From: Mesorhizobium sp.
Lineage (GTDB): Bacteria; Pseudomonadota; Alphaproteobacteria; Rhizobiales; Rhizobiaceae
Length of the DNA: 64,000 bases
Direction: 5' to 3'
Assembly: GCF_016793485.1 (NCBI RefSeq)
Contig: NZ_JAEULZ010000003.1
Location: forward strand, 62,001-126,000
Part shown: in pieces, positions 43,792-52,954 of the stretch
How the letters are laid out: every line of letters begins with the position of its first letter
How positions within the stretch are numbered: position 1 is the stretch's first letter
Notes under the pieces: generated by a model
Told to the model about the DNA's origin: nothing
Databases searched by the model: none
What the model saw: the letters and a program-made list of their open reading frames with translations, nothing else
Program-made: the position numbers and the translations under genes

Positions 43792-45048
43792 ATGACCCTT
43801 GCCGCCGACGCGAATTCATCCTTGATCGACCCTGCGAAGCTTGACCGTCTGGGCGAAGTGGCGGTCCGCGTCGGGCTCAACCTGCAGCCTGGGCAGGATC
43901 TGCTGATGACAGCGCCCACTGCCGCGCTACCGCTCGTGCGCAGCATTGCCAAACACGCCTACAAGGCCGGCGCGGGTCTGGTGACGCCTCTGCTGTCCGA
44001 CGAAGAGGTCACGCTGGCCCGCTACCGGAATGCGCCCGACGCGAGCTTCGACCGCGCAGCGGGATGGCTTTACGAGGGCATGGCAAAAGCCTTCTCGGCG
44101 AACACGGCGCGCCTCGCCATCGTCGGGGACAACCCGCTGCTTCTCGCCGGGGAAGACCCGCAGAAGGTCGCGCGCGCCAACAAGGCGAATTCCACCGCCT
44201 ATCAGCCGGCGCTTGAGAAGATCGTCGGTTTCGACATCAACTGGAACATCGTTGCCTTTCCGGGCGCTGCATGGGCGAAACAGGTGTTTTCGTCAGACGA
44301 CGAAAGCACGGCGGTGAAGAAGCTGGCCGAAGCGATCTTTTCGGCTTCGCGCGTCGATGTCGCCGATCCGATCGCCGCCTGGGCGGAACACAACAAGACC
44401 CTGCGCCAGCGCACCGACTGGCTGAATGGCGAGCGCTTCTCGGCGCTTCACTTCAAGGGACCCGGAACGGACCTCACCATCGGGCTTGCCGACGGCCACG
44501 AATGGCAGGGCGGCGCTTCGACCGCGAAGAACGGCGTCGTCTGCAATGCCAATATCCCGACCGAGGAAGTCTTCACCACGCCGCACGCGCTGCGGGTCGA
44601 TGGACATGTCAGAAGCACCAAGCCTCTCTCCTATCAGGGCACCCTGATCGACGAGATTGCCGTTCGTTTTGAGGCCGGCAGGATCGTCGAAGCCAAGGCC
44701 TCGCGCGGCGAGGAAGTGCTGAACAAGGTGCTGGACACCGACGAAGGCGCACGCCGTCTCGGCGAGGTCGCGCTGGTGCCGCATTCCTCGCCAATTTCGA
44801 AGAGCGGCATCCTGTTCTTCAACACGCTGTTCGACGAGAACGCGTCCTGCCACATAGCGCTCGGCCAGTGCTATTCGAAATGCTTCGTCAATGGCGACAA
44901 GTTGACACCGGAGCAGATCGCTGCTCAGGGCGGCAACAAGAGCCTGATCCATATCGACTGGATGATCGGCTCGGGCCAGATCGACATCGACGGTATCCGC
45001 GCCGACGGAAGCCGTGTTCCGGTCTTCCGCCAGGGCGAGTGGGCGTAG
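43792..45048 (+). CDS. M29 family aminopeptidase
   Basis: 418 aa thermophilic-aminopeptidase family (AmpS/AmpT/PepS). The dinuclear metal ligands appear in order: NIPTEEVFTTP (E), the EVALVPHSSPI histidine, DENASCHIALGQCY, and the late HIDWMIGS (HxD). It removes N-terminal residues from peptides in the cytoplasm; there is no signal peptide. The ATG at 43792 follows CGGGAG; an in-frame upstream extension to 43708 lacks a ribosome site. It converges with the double aldehyde dehydrogenase, leaving only 9 bp. Confidence 0.9.
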   Translation: MTLAADANSSLIDPAKLDRLGEVAVRVGLNLQPGQDLLMTAPTAALPLVRSIAKHAYKAGAGLVTPLLSDEEVTLARYRNAPDASFDRAAGWLYEGMAKAFSANTARLAIVGDNPLLLAGEDPQKVARANKANSTAYQPALEKIVGFDINWNIVAFPGAAWAKQVFSSDDESTAVKKLAEAIFSASRVDVADPIAAWAEHNKTLRQRTDWLNGERFSALHFKGPGTDLTIGLADGHEWQGGASTAKNGVVCNANIPTEEVFTTPHALRVDGHVRSTKPLSYQGTLIDEIAVRFEAGRIVEAKASRGEEVLNKVLDTDEGARRLGEVALVPHSSPISKSGILFFNTLFDENASCHIALGQCYSKCFVNGDKLTPEQIAAQGGNKSLIHIDWMIGSGQIDIDGIRADGSRVPVFRQGEWA

Positions 45049-45057
45049 GAGACTCCG

Positions 45058-47439
45058 TTACTCGCCGTAGGGCACCCAGATATTCTTGACCTGTGTCGAA
45101 CGGCGAAGGAACTCGCGTCCTTGCGCCTCGACGCCGTGCCAGTCGCGGGCACCGGTCCAAACTGGCTTGAGGTTGCCGGCCGACGCCTTGTCGACGAGTG
45201 CCGCGTCGACACCTCCGTTGAAGTTCCAGAGCGCGGAAACCTCGTCATGGTCGGCAAGCGTCTTTGCCAGTTCCGTTGCGTTGCCGGTGACGATGCTGAG
45301 CACGCCGGCCGGCACGTCGCTCGTGTCGACGATCTGGTAGAAATCGGTCGCCGCGAGCGGATAACGCGATGACGGAACCGCTATGACCCGGTTGCCGGTT
45401 GCGAGAGCGGGCATGACAAGCGAAACGAAGCCCAGCAGCGGTGCGTCGTCGGGACACAGCACACCCATGATGCCGTACGGCTCTTTCATCGCAAGCGTCA
45501 CGTGGCGCGACTTTGTCGAATGCACCGCGCCGTCATGCTTGTCGGCGAACCCCGCGTAGAAGAAGGTACGCCGGATCGCAGCCGCGACCTCATCAGTCGC
45601 AGCGCGTTTCGACGCGCCAGTCATCGCGCGCAGTCTTTCTTCGAATTCCCCTGCCCGCGCCGACAGGTTCTCGGCGAGATAGTAGAGTATCTGCGCGCGG
45701 TTGTGGGCCGTGGCGGCACCCCAGCTCTCAGCCTTGGTCGCAGCCTCGACGGCGTTGCGAATGTCCTTGCGGTTGCCGAGGCCGGCGAGCCCTATCTGCT
45801 TTCCCGCCGCATTCGACACGGCATAGCTGTAGCCGCTGTCGGGCCGCGCCTGCTTGCCGCCAATGTAGAGCTTTGCGGTCCGATCCACCTCGTCTGTGGC
45901 AACGATCTGCGCGTCGACCGCAGGCGCGGCAACGAGCGTCGCCTTCGCACTATCCTTGCCCTTCGGCTTCGCTTCGCCGGCGACGAGATACTCGAACAGC
46001 CCTTCGCGGCCGCCTTCGCGGCCATATCCGCTCTCGCGATAACCGCCGAAGCCCGCTGCCGCATCGAAAAGATTGGTCGCGTTGATCCAAATGACCCCGG
46101 CCTTGATCCGTGAAGCTACATCGAGGCTGCGGTTGATGTTTTCCGACCAGATCGAGGCAGCAAGACCGAAGCGCGTGTTGTTGGCGAGTGCCACCGCCTC
46201 GTCTGGCGTGCGGAAGGTCATGGCCACCAGCACCGGCCCGAAAATCTCGACAACCGCCACGGTCGAAGCGGGCTCTACTCCGGTCATGAGCGTAGGGGCA
46301 AAGAAGGTACCGGTACCTGGGATCGAAATGGATGGCTGGAAGACCTCCGCGCCCTCTTTCTTGCCGGTAGCCACCAGCGACGTGATCCGCTCGAGCTGTT
46401 CGGCCGAGACGACAGCGCCGATGTCGGTCGACTTGTCGAGCGGTGAACCGACGCGCAATGTCTCCATGCGGGCACGCACCTTGGCGTAAAGCTTCTCGGC
46501 GATGCCTTCCTGAACGAGCAAGCGCGAACCCGCGCAGCAGACTTCGCCCTGATTGAACCAGATCGCATCGACCAGCCCTTCGACCGCGCTATCGAGATCG
46601 GCGTCGTCGAAGACGATGAAAGGCGACTTGCCGCCGAGTTCCAGCGAGAGCTTCTTGCCCGAGCCGGCGGTGGCCGTGCGGATGATCTTGCCGACATCGG
46701 TCGAGCCCGTGAAGGCAATCTTGGCGACGCCTTCGTGCGCGACGAGAGCGGCGCCTGTATCGCCTTCACCCGTTACGATGTTGACGACGCCGGCGGGCAA
46801 GCCGACCTCGCGGCAGATTTCGGCGAAGGCAAGCGCGGTCAGCGGCGTCTGCTCGGCCGGCTTCAGCACCACGGTGTTTCCGGCCGCGAGCGCCGGCGCG
46901 ATCTTCCACGCAAGCATGAGCAGCGGAAAGTTCCAGGGAATGACCTGTCCGCAGACGCCGACAGGCCGATAGCCGGGAAACTCGCTTTCCAGCAGCTCGG
47001 CCCAGCCAGCGTGATGGTAGAAGTGACGCGCGACCAGCGGGATGTCGATGTCGCGAGTCTCGCGGATCGGCTTGCCGTTGTCCATCGTCTCCAGCACGGC
47101 GAGGAACCGGTCGCGCTTCTGGATGTTGCGGGCGATGGCGTAAAGATATTTCGCGCGCTCGTGGCCGGAGAGCTTCGACCAGTTTCTGAAGGCGCGTGCG
47201 GCCGCTGCCACCGCCTTGTCGACATCGTCGCTGGTGCCGAGCGCAACGCGGGCGAGCGGCTTGCCGTCGGCCGGATTGGAGACCTTGAAGCTCTTGCCCG
47301 CGGCAGGGTCGGTAAACTTGCCGCCTATAAAATGGCCGAAACCCGCCTTGTGCGCCTCCAGCCATGCGACGACATGCTCGTTGCCTTCGGGTGCCGGGCC
47401 GTAATCCATGCTCTTCAGGACGTCCTTCACGTGAACCAT
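45058..47439 (-). CDS. Two-domain aldehyde dehydrogenase with degenerate second domain
   Basis: 793 aa. Residues 1-490 are a complete ALDH: VIPWNFPLLM (167-176), base E267 in LELGGK, nucleophile C301 in NQGEVCCAGSR, and GGYRESGYGREGG. Residues about 535-793 repeat the N-terminal two thirds of the fold (LYIGGKQARPDSG, EPYGIMGVLCPDDAPLLGF) but have neither LELGGK nor a catalytic cysteine loop. It follows deoC by 10 bp. Deoxyribose-phosphate aldolase releases acetaldehyde, which this enzyme would oxidise to acetate. The role of the inactive domain is unclear, possibly oligomerisation. Confidence 0.9.
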   Translation of the reverse strand: MVHVKDVLKSMDYGPAPEGNEHVVAWLEAHKAGFGHFIGGKFTDPAAGKSFKVSNPADGKPLARVALGTSDDVDKAVAAAARAFRNWSKLSGHERAKYLYAIARNIQKRDRFLAVLETMDNGKPIRETRDIDIPLVARHFYHHAGWAELLESEFPGYRPVGVCGQVIPWNFPLLMLAWKIAPALAAGNTVVLKPAEQTPLTALAFAEICREVGLPAGVVNIVTGEGDTGAALVAHEGVAKIAFTGSTDVGKIIRTATAGSGKKLSLELGGKSPFIVFDDADLDSAVEGLVDAIWFNQGEVCCAGSRLLVQEGIAEKLYAKVRARMETLRVGSPLDKSTDIGAVVSAEQLERITSLVATGKKEGAEVFQPSISIPGTGTFFAPTLMTGVEPASTVAVVEIFGPVLVAMTFRTPDEAVALANNTRFGLAASIWSENINRSLDVASRIKAGVIWINATNLFDAAAGFGGYRESGYGREGGREGLFEYLVAGEAKPKGKDSAKATLVAAPAVDAQIVATDEVDRTAKLYIGGKQARPDSGYSYAVSNAAGKQIGLAGLGNRKDIRNAVEAATKAESWGAATAHNRAQILYYLAENLSARAGEFEERLRAMTGASKRAATDEVAAAIRRTFFYAGFADKHDGAVHSTKSRHVTLAMKEPYGIMGVLCPDDAPLLGFVSLVMPALATGNRVIAVPSSRYPLAATDFYQIVDTSDVPAGVLSIVTGNATELAKTLADHDEVSALWNFNGGVDAALVDKASAGNLKPVWTGARDWHGVEAQGREFLRRSTQVKNIWVPYGE

Positions 47440-47449
47440 GCTGCGTTCC

Positions 47450-48445
47450 TCAGGCCATCGGATGGCGGTAGGTGGCCGAATAGCGGCCGGTCACGAAATG
47501 CTCGAGCTGGCGCTCGATGTCGGCAAGCATCGAACTCGCGCCGATACGGAAGAGGTCCGGCTCCAGCCACGGACGACCGAGTTCCTCCTTCATCAGGATC
47601 AGCCAGTTCATCGCGTCCTTGGCGGTCTTCAGTCCACCGGCCGGCTTGAAGCCGACGCGGTAACCCGTTTCCTCGCCATAGTCGCGCAACGCGCGGAGCA
47701 TGACGAGGCTGACCGGCAGCGTCGCGTTGACGTCTTCCTTGCCGGTCGAGGTCTTGATGAAATCGACGCCAGCCTGCATCGACACCATCGAGGCCTTGTA
47801 GACATTGCGCAGCGTCTTCAGGTCGCCGGTCGCGAGGATGGCCTTGAGATGCGCCTCGCCGCAGGCCTCCCGCATCGCCGCGACCTCGTCGTAGAGCGCC
47901 TGCCACTCCTGATCGAAGACCAATGCGCGGTTGATGACAATATCGATCTCGCCCGCCCCTTCGCCGACCGCGTACTTTATCTCTTCGAGCCGTTGCGGCA
48001 GCGGCGTCAGTCCGGTGGGAAAGCCCGTGGCGACGGACGCCACCGGTATGCCGGAGCCCTTCAATGCCTTCACCGCGGCAGGCACCATGGTCGGGTAGAC
48101 GCAAACAGCGCCGACGGTCGGCGGCGCATCCTCCAGGCCGAGCCCCTTGAGCAACGCGTCGCTCAACGGCCGTTTCGCCTTGGCGCAGAGACGCTGCACC
48201 CGGCCCGGCGTGTCGTCGCCTGCAAGCGTCGTCAGATCGATGCAGGTCAGCGCCTTCACCAGCCAGGCTGCCTGATATTCCTTCTTTACGGTCCGACGTG
48301 TCGGCAGGGTCGCCGCCCGTCGTTCGACTGCGCTCAGATTGACCTGGATCGACTCGAAGGCATCCGGACGCAGCGGGATACCTGCGTTTCGATGCGAATT
48401 TCGCAAAGCCTCCGGCTGGGCCAGGGCGACTGCCGTTCCTTGCAT
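47450..48445 (-). CDS. deoC: Deoxyribose-phosphate aldolase
   Basis: 331 aa from the ATG at 48445 (GGAG 9 bases upstream); an upstream start at 48487 would overlap the operator. The Schiff-base lysine is in FIKTSTGK, preceded by GAGEIDIVINRALVF and followed by VGFKPAGGLKT. It splits 2-deoxyribose-5-phosphate to glyceraldehyde-3-phosphate and acetaldehyde in deoxynucleoside breakdown. It is longer than the 220-260 aa bacterial form because of an N-terminal extension of about 80 residues, seen in the eukaryote-like branch. First gene of a two-gene operon. Confidence 0.93.
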   Translation of the reverse strand: MQGTAVALAQPEALRNSHRNAGIPLRPDAFESIQVNLSAVERRAATLPTRRTVKKEYQAAWLVKALTCIDLTTLAGDDTPGRVQRLCAKAKRPLSDALLKGLGLEDAPPTVGAVCVYPTMVPAAVKALKGSGIPVASVATGFPTGLTPLPQRLEEIKYAVGEGAGEIDIVINRALVFDQEWQALYDEVAAMREACGEAHLKAILATGDLKTLRNVYKASMVSMQAGVDFIKTSTGKEDVNATLPVSLVMLRALRDYGEETGYRVGFKPAGGLKTAKDAMNWLILMKEELGRPWLEPDLFRIGASSMLADIERQLEHFVTGRYSATYRHPMA

Positions 48446-48484
48446 GGCTGGTTCTCCAACGCTTGACCTACCCGGCACAAGCCG

Positions 48485-48510
48485 CATAATGTTACATAAG
48501 AAACATTATG
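48485..48510. promoter_or_regulatory. DeoR-type operator between deoC and the divergent regulator
   Basis: CATAATGTT-N8-AACATTATG, a perfect 9-bp inverted repeat, lies 40 bp upstream of the deoC ATG and 94 bp upstream of the regulator ATG. AT-rich dyads of this kind are usual for DeoR-family repressors. Confidence 0.75.
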
Positions 48511-48603
48511 TTCCATTCGTCTCATGCGGACGAAGGGAATGTCAAGGCCGATGTAGTGTTGCGACCGCAGTCGGCAACGTCACCAGATAGTTCCGGAGAC
48601 CCG

Positions 48604-49317
48604 ATGTCCAGAACGAGCCTGAAGAGCGAAAGACTCGAAAAGCTTGCCGTCATGCTTGCCGGGCAAAGTCCGCTCAAGCTCGAGGTGGCGGCCGCCAAAC
48701 TTGGCGTCTCGGAAATGACTGTGCGCCGCGACGTGCTGGACTCCGGCGGTCGCTTCACCTGTCTCGGCGGCCATGTCATCGGCGCGCAGAACGATGTCGC
48801 CGGCGACTATGTCCTCGAACAGGAGATCGATCACCACGCAGCAGCCAAGGCCAAGGCCTGCGCCAGAGCTGCCAATCTGGTCGAAGACGACGACACGATC
48901 TTCATCGACTGCGGAACCACGACACCTCATCTGGCGGCGATGATTCCGCAATACCTGCGCCTGACCGCGGTCTGCTATTCGCTCAACATCGCGGACATCC
49001 TCAGTCGCCGCCAGAACACGCGGCTGATCCTGCTTGGCGGCTTGTTTCACCCTGAAGCGGCTTCGTTCTCCGGCGACGTCGCCTTGCAGGAACTCCAGCG
49101 CCTCAGCATCAACAAGGCCTTCATCTCGGCAGGCGGGGTCGACGAGCAGCGCGGCGTCACCTGTTCCCATTTCCACGAAGTTCCGGTGAAGCAGGCGGCG
49201 ATGGCGCGCTCCGTCCAATCTCATCTGGTCGTGGACGCAAGCAAGTTCGGCAAGGTGAGGCCGGCATTTTTTTCGCGAACCGACGCGTTTGTGTCGATCT
49301 GCTCCGATCGCGGATGA
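48604..49317 (+). CDS. DeoR-family transcriptional repressor
   Basis: 237 aa. The N-terminal helix-turn-helix (SERLEKLAVMLAGQSPLKLE, then LGVSEMTVRRDVLDSGGR) is followed by a sugar-phosphate-binding DeoRC domain (IDCGTTTPHLA, LILLGGLFHPEAASFSG). The family senses phosphorylated sugars; with deoC divergent, the inducer is probably deoxyribose-5-phosphate. CGGAG precedes the ATG at 48604. Confidence 0.9.
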   Translation: MSRTSLKSERLEKLAVMLAGQSPLKLEVAAAKLGVSEMTVRRDVLDSGGRFTCLGGHVIGAQNDVAGDYVLEQEIDHHAAAKAKACARAANLVEDDDTIFIDCGTTTPHLAAMIPQYLRLTAVCYSLNIADILSRRQNTRLILLGGLFHPEAASFSGDVALQELQRLSINKAFISAGGVDEQRGVTCSHFHEVPVKQAAMARSVQSHLVVDASKFGKVRPAFFSRTDAFVSICSDRG

Positions 49318-49410
49318 CCTGACGCGCCATAGCCGGAAACCTGTCCGCAGCCTACGAGTCGCGAAGAAAATCAATGTCGTTTGGATGTTTCGCCGCTGGT
49401 GGCCTTCCAC

Positions 49411-49434
49411 GGTTATATTCATTCGGATATATCG
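49411..49434 (+). promoter_or_regulatory. Probable ModE-binding (Mo-box) site
   Basis: GTTATATTC-N5-GATATATCG approximates the ModE target (arms rich in TATAT separated by 6-8 bases). It lies 37 bp upstream of the modA ATG, where a repressor loaded with molybdate would act. The symmetry is imperfect. Confidence 0.5.
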
Positions 49435-49470
49435 ACTGTCGTCATGCGCAAATCGATACGGGAGAATTTG

Positions 49471-50271
49471 ATGCGTAACCAACGGACGGGAATTGCAACG
49501 ATAATGGCTGCGGGCTTTGCCGCGCTGCTTCTCGCGGGAGGCTCCGGCGCACTGGCGCAGGAGAAGGTCACGGTCTTTGCAGCGGCCAGCCTCAAGAATG
49601 CGCTCGACGCCGTCAACGCCGCCTGCGAGGCCGAAGTCGGCGAACAGGCCACGATCTCCTACGCGGCAAGCTCCGCGCTCGCAAAGCAGATCGAGGAAGG
49701 CGCGCCTGCGGATGTCTTCATGTCTGCTGACCTCGACTGGATGAAATACCTCTCCGACAAGAGCCTCATCAAGGCAGATACCGAAACCAAGCTGCTCGGC
49801 AACAGCATCGTGCTGATCGCGCCGGCGGATTCGGCGGCCTCGCTCGAGATCGGGCCTAACTTCGACCTTGCCGGCGCCCTCGGCGGCGGCAAACTCGCCA
49901 TGGCGAACGTCGAATCCGTGCCAGCCGGCAAATACGGAAAAGCATCGCTCGAAGCGCTGGGCGTCTGGTCGTCCGTCGAGGGCAATGTCGCGCAGGCCGA
50001 GAACGTCCGCGCCGCCCTTGCGCTGGTCTCGACCGGCGAAGCCCCTCTCGGCATCGTCTACAAGACCGACGCCGCAGCCGACCCGAAGGTCAAGATCATC
50101 GGCACCTTCCCGGAAGGCACGCACCCGCCGATCATCTATCCTGTCGCCCAGACGGCTGATTCGAAGGATGCGGAGACCCCGGCGTTCCTGAAATGCCTGC
50201 AGACTGCGAAGGCAAAAGAGCTGTTCGAGGCGCAGGGTTTCACGGTTCTGGCTCCGGTCGCCTCGAACTAG
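49471..50271 (+). CDS. modA: Molybdate ABC transporter, binding protein
   Basis: 266 aa. The signal peptide ends near GALAQ. The mature protein has the ModA ligand loops: FAAASLKNAL (oxyanion-binding serine), YAASSALAKQI, then PADVFMSADLDWM and VPAGKYGKASLEALG. It binds molybdate or tungstate in the periplasm. The ATG at 49471 is preceded by GGGAG; in-frame ATGs at 49381 and 49444 are less likely starts. First gene of modABC. Confidence 0.93.
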   Translation: MRNQRTGIATIMAAGFAALLLAGGSGALAQEKVTVFAAASLKNALDAVNAACEAEVGEQATISYAASSALAKQIEEGAPADVFMSADLDWMKYLSDKSLIKADTETKLLGNSIVLIAPADSAASLEIGPNFDLAGALGGGKLAMANVESVPAGKYGKASLEALGVWSSVEGNVAQAENVRAALALVSTGEAPLGIVYKTDAAADPKVKIIGTFPEGTHPPIIYPVAQTADSKDAETPAFLKCLQTAKAKELFEAQGFTVLAPVASN

Positions 50272-50295
50272 GAAACTTACTGGAGAATGCAATCG

Positions 50296-51000
50296 ATGCA
50301 GTGGCTGCTGGACCTCACTCCGGACGAGTGGGATGCGGTCCGGCTGTCCATAAAGGTCTCGGCGGTGGCGATGGTTTTCAGCCTGCCGCCGGGCATCATT
50401 ATCGCGCTGTTGCTGGCGCGTGGCCGGTTCTGGGGCAAGTCCATCCTTAACGGGATCGTCCACCTGCCCCTGATCCTGCCTCCGGTGGTGACCGGCTACC
50501 TGCTTCTCATCACCTTCGGGCGACGCGGCCCGGTCGGCGCTTTTCTCGACCAACATTTCGGCATCGTCTTTTCGTTTCGCTGGACCGGCGCGGCGCTGGC
50601 CTGCGGCATCATGGCTTTTCCGCTCATGGTTCGCGCGATCCGCCTGTCGATCGAGGCGGTCGACCGCAAGCTGGAAGCCGCTGCCGGCACGCTCGGGGCA
50701 AACCCGCTCTGGGTCTTCGGAACGATCACGCTGCCGCTCATCCTGCCCGGCATCGTCGCGGGCATGATCCTCGCCTTCGCCAAGGCAATGGGCGAGTTCG
50801 GTGCAACGATCACCTTCGTCTCCAACATCCCGGGCGAGACGCAGACGCTGCCGTCCGCCATCTACACCTTCACGCAGGTTCCCGGCGGCAACGCCGGCGC
50901 ACTGCGCCTCACCATCATATCCATAATCATTGCCATGGCGGCGCTTGTCGCCTCCGAGGTGGTGGCGCGTCGGATCAGCCGGCGGATAGATATCGAATGA
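50296..51000 (+). CDS. modB: Molybdate ABC transporter, permease
   Basis: 234 aa with five to six membrane segments and the EAA loop AAAGTLGANPLWVFGTITLPL, the ModB signature. It forms the homodimeric channel for molybdate. GGAG sits 10 bases before the ATG at 50296, which I prefer to the ATG at 50287, too close to that site. The stop overlaps the modC start (ATGA). Confidence 0.93.
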   Translation: MQWLLDLTPDEWDAVRLSIKVSAVAMVFSLPPGIIIALLLARGRFWGKSILNGIVHLPLILPPVVTGYLLLITFGRRGPVGAFLDQHFGIVFSFRWTGAALACGIMAFPLMVRAIRLSIEAVDRKLEAAAGTLGANPLWVFGTITLPLILPGIVAGMILAFAKAMGEFGATITFVSNIPGETQTLPSAIYTFTQVPGGNAGALRLTIISIIIAMAALVASEVVARRISRRIDIE

Positions 51001-52139
51001 GCCTGTCGGTCGCCCTCCGCCATCGCCTCGGCGACTTCAGGCTCGACGTCGCCTTCGAAAGCAACGGCCGGCTGACCGCGCTGTTCGGACCTTCTGGCTC
51101 CGGCAAGACATCGCTGGTCAATCTGCTTGGCGGATTGCTCCGTCCCGATGAAGGCAGGATCGTCGCCGACGACCGTGTGCTGGTCGATACGAGCACCGGC
51201 ATTTTTGTCCCGAAGCACAAGCGGCGCATCGGCTATGTCTTCCAGGACGCGCGGCTCTTTCCGCACATGACCGTCTCGCAGAACCTCCGCTACGGCCGGT
51301 TTTTCGTGCCGAACGCCGAGCGCTACAGCGATCTGGATGGCGTTGTCGACCTGTTGGGAATCGGCCATCTGCTCGACCGCAAGCCCGGCTCGCTTTCTGG
51401 TGGGGAAAAACAACGCGTCGCGATCGGGCGCGCGCTGCTGGCCAGCCCAAGGCTCATCCTGATGGACGAGCCGCTCGCCTCGCTCGACGACAATCGCAAG
51501 GCGGAAATCATGCCTTACATCGAGCGCCTGCGTGACGAGACGAAAATCCCGATCGTCTATGTAAGCCATTCGCTTGGCGAGGTGGCCCGGCTGGCCACCG
51601 ATATTGTCGTCCTCGATGCCGGCAAGGTGGCGGTGTCGGGGCCGGCGCCTGACGTGCTCAGGCGGCTCGACCTCCTGCCGGCCGAGGAACGCAGCGAAGG
51701 CGGCGTTGTGCTGGACATGCGGGTCGCGGGATACGACGCCACTTTCGGAATGACGGCGCTCACGTCCGCAGCCGGCGAAATCCAGGTCACCGGACTGGAT
51801 GCGAAGCCCGGCACGATGGCGCGGATACGGATTCGGGCGCGCGATGTGATCGTCGCCACAGAACGGCCCAAGGGTCTCAGCGCCCTCAACATCCTTCCGG
51901 GCAACGTCGCCAGTATCCGCACAGGCGCCGATCCTTTCGCGGACGTGCTGATCGACTGCAACGGCCAGCACGTCGCTGCCCGCATCACGAGGCAGTCGTC
52001 TGACGCGCTTGGACTGCAACCCGGCCTGCCGGTCTTCGCGATCATAAAGTCGGTGACGTTCGATCGCGCGAACACGACGAGCTTCGCGGCAGGACACCAG
52101 GCGCCGCAGGACAGGACAACGAGCGAAAAGGTCGGCTAG
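50997..52139 (+). CDS. modC: Molybdate ABC transporter, ATPase
   Basis: 380 aa. Nucleotide-binding domain with Walker A GPSGSGKTS, signature LSGGEKQR and LILMDEPLASLD, then a C-terminal MOP/TOBE domain (IRARDVIVATERPKGLSALN), which binds molybdate and senses its level. It powers modAB import. One base separates the stop from the next ATG. Confidence 0.93.
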   Translation: MSLSVALRHRLGDFRLDVAFESNGRLTALFGPSGSGKTSLVNLLGGLLRPDEGRIVADDRVLVDTSTGIFVPKHKRRIGYVFQDARLFPHMTVSQNLRYGRFFVPNAERYSDLDGVVDLLGIGHLLDRKPGSLSGGEKQRVAIGRALLASPRLILMDEPLASLDDNRKAEIMPYIERLRDETKIPIVYVSHSLGEVARLATDIVVLDAGKVAVSGPAPDVLRRLDLLPAEERSEGGVVLDMRVAGYDATFGMTALTSAAGEIQVTGLDAKPGTMARIRIRARDVIVATERPKGLSALNILPGNVASIRTGADPFADVLIDCNGQHVAARITRQSSDALGLQPGLPVFAIIKSVTFDRANTTSFAAGHQAPQDRTTSEKVG

Positions 52140-52140
52140 G

Positions 52141-52530
52141 ATGGTCAGACGACGCAGCCAGAACGCGACCGGAGCGCGGACGATGCCATCGCTGAGCCTC
52201 AGGATAAACCTCGACCCCGAGGGCCGAATCGGACCGGGCAAGATCGAGCTTCTCGAGCAGATTGCCGCCTTCGGCTCGATATCGGCAGCCGCGCGCAACA
52301 TGGACATGTCCTACAAGCGCGCCTGGGATCTGGTCGAGGAAATGAACCGGTTGTTCGGCAAGCCCGTGGTTGCTGCGCAGACGGGCGGGCGCAAAGGCGG
52401 CGGCGCGCAACTTACGGCTGTCGGACTGGCGATCGTCAGCCGTTTCCGCGCGATAGAGCGGGCGGCGGAATCTGCCGCACAGCAGCACATGACGGCGCTG
52501 CAGGCAGAGATCGCTGCCGCCCAGATCTAA
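52141..52530 (+). CDS. modE: Short ModE-like molybdate regulator (DNA-binding domain only)
   Basis: 129 aa. It matches the ModE N-terminal winged helix (GPGKIELLEQIAAFGSISAA, MSYKRAWDLVEEMN, GGRKGGGAQLTAVG) and stops where the two molybdate-binding MOP repeats of full-length ModE (about 260 aa) would begin. Single-domain ModE proteins are known in alphaproteobacteria, so this is probably not a truncation. It is co-transcribed with modABC and may bind the site at 49411. A second in-frame ATG lies at 52183. Confidence 0.88.
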   Translation: MVRRRSQNATGARTMPSLSLRINLDPEGRIGPGKIELLEQIAAFGSISAAARNMDMSYKRAWDLVEEMNRLFGKPVVAAQTGGRKGGGAQLTAVGLAIVSRFRAIERAAESAAQQHMTALQAEIAAAQI

Positions 52531-52552
52531 GGCAGTTCACCCCGGAAAAGAA

Positions 52553-52584
52553 AAGAACCCGCCAGGAAGACCTGACGGGTTCTT
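52553..52584. terminator. Terminator between modE and the DUF1127 gene
   Basis: AAGAACCCGCCAGG pairs with CCTGACGGGTTCTT (14-bp stem, one mismatch, 4-nt loop). A second hairpin, TTCGGCGG-N11-CCGCCGAA (52630-52656), lies just beyond the small gene's stop. Together they separate the convergent genes. Confidence 0.75.
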
Positions 52585-52665
52585 GATGGGTAGGCCAGCG
52601 CTCGGGAGGGGAGGAAGAACGCTGACCTCTTCGGCGGACGGGAGGGAACCGCCGAAATCTCGTCG

Positions 52666-52806
52666 TTAGCGACCGCCGCGGGCGATCGAGTGAATCTCAG
52701 CCCGGGTGATGCCCAGGTCGTTGAGTTCGCGGTTCGAAAGGCGGCTCAGCTCGTTCACGGTATCGCGATAGCGGCGCCAGTTACGGAAGTTACGGATAAG
52801 GCTCAT
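52666..52806 (-). CDS. DUF1127 small arginine-rich protein
   Basis: 46 aa, read directly from sequence. It has the DUF1127 (YjiS-like) layout WRRYRDTVNELSRLSNRELNDLGITRAEI. It is basic, with nine arginines. Such peptides are abundant in alphaproteobacteria and have been linked to RNA turnover and phosphate/carbon homeostasis in Agrobacterium. Monocistronic; the AT-rich stretch at 52810-52900 is the likely promoter. Confidence 0.88.
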   Translation of the reverse strand: MSLIRNFRNWRRYRDTVNELSRLSNRELNDLGITRAEIHSIARGGR

Positions 52807-52954
52807 GATTTCTTCTCTCTATTCTCAGCGTCTTTGGGCTGTTCTCGTTTGCAACGCTCAGATAGTGGTCATTCACTGCCTATAAAATGGACGAGTTTGC
52901 ATAGCATTTATGCAAGCGCCGCATAGCCGGGTTAACGAGATGTGTCTTTGAGCG

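Noticed and set aside
48580-50556. 658-codon minus-strand open frame across the DeoR, modA and modB genes
   Set aside because: It runs through three well-supported plus-strand genes and their promoter, has no ribosome site and no recognisable domain. It reflects codon bias.
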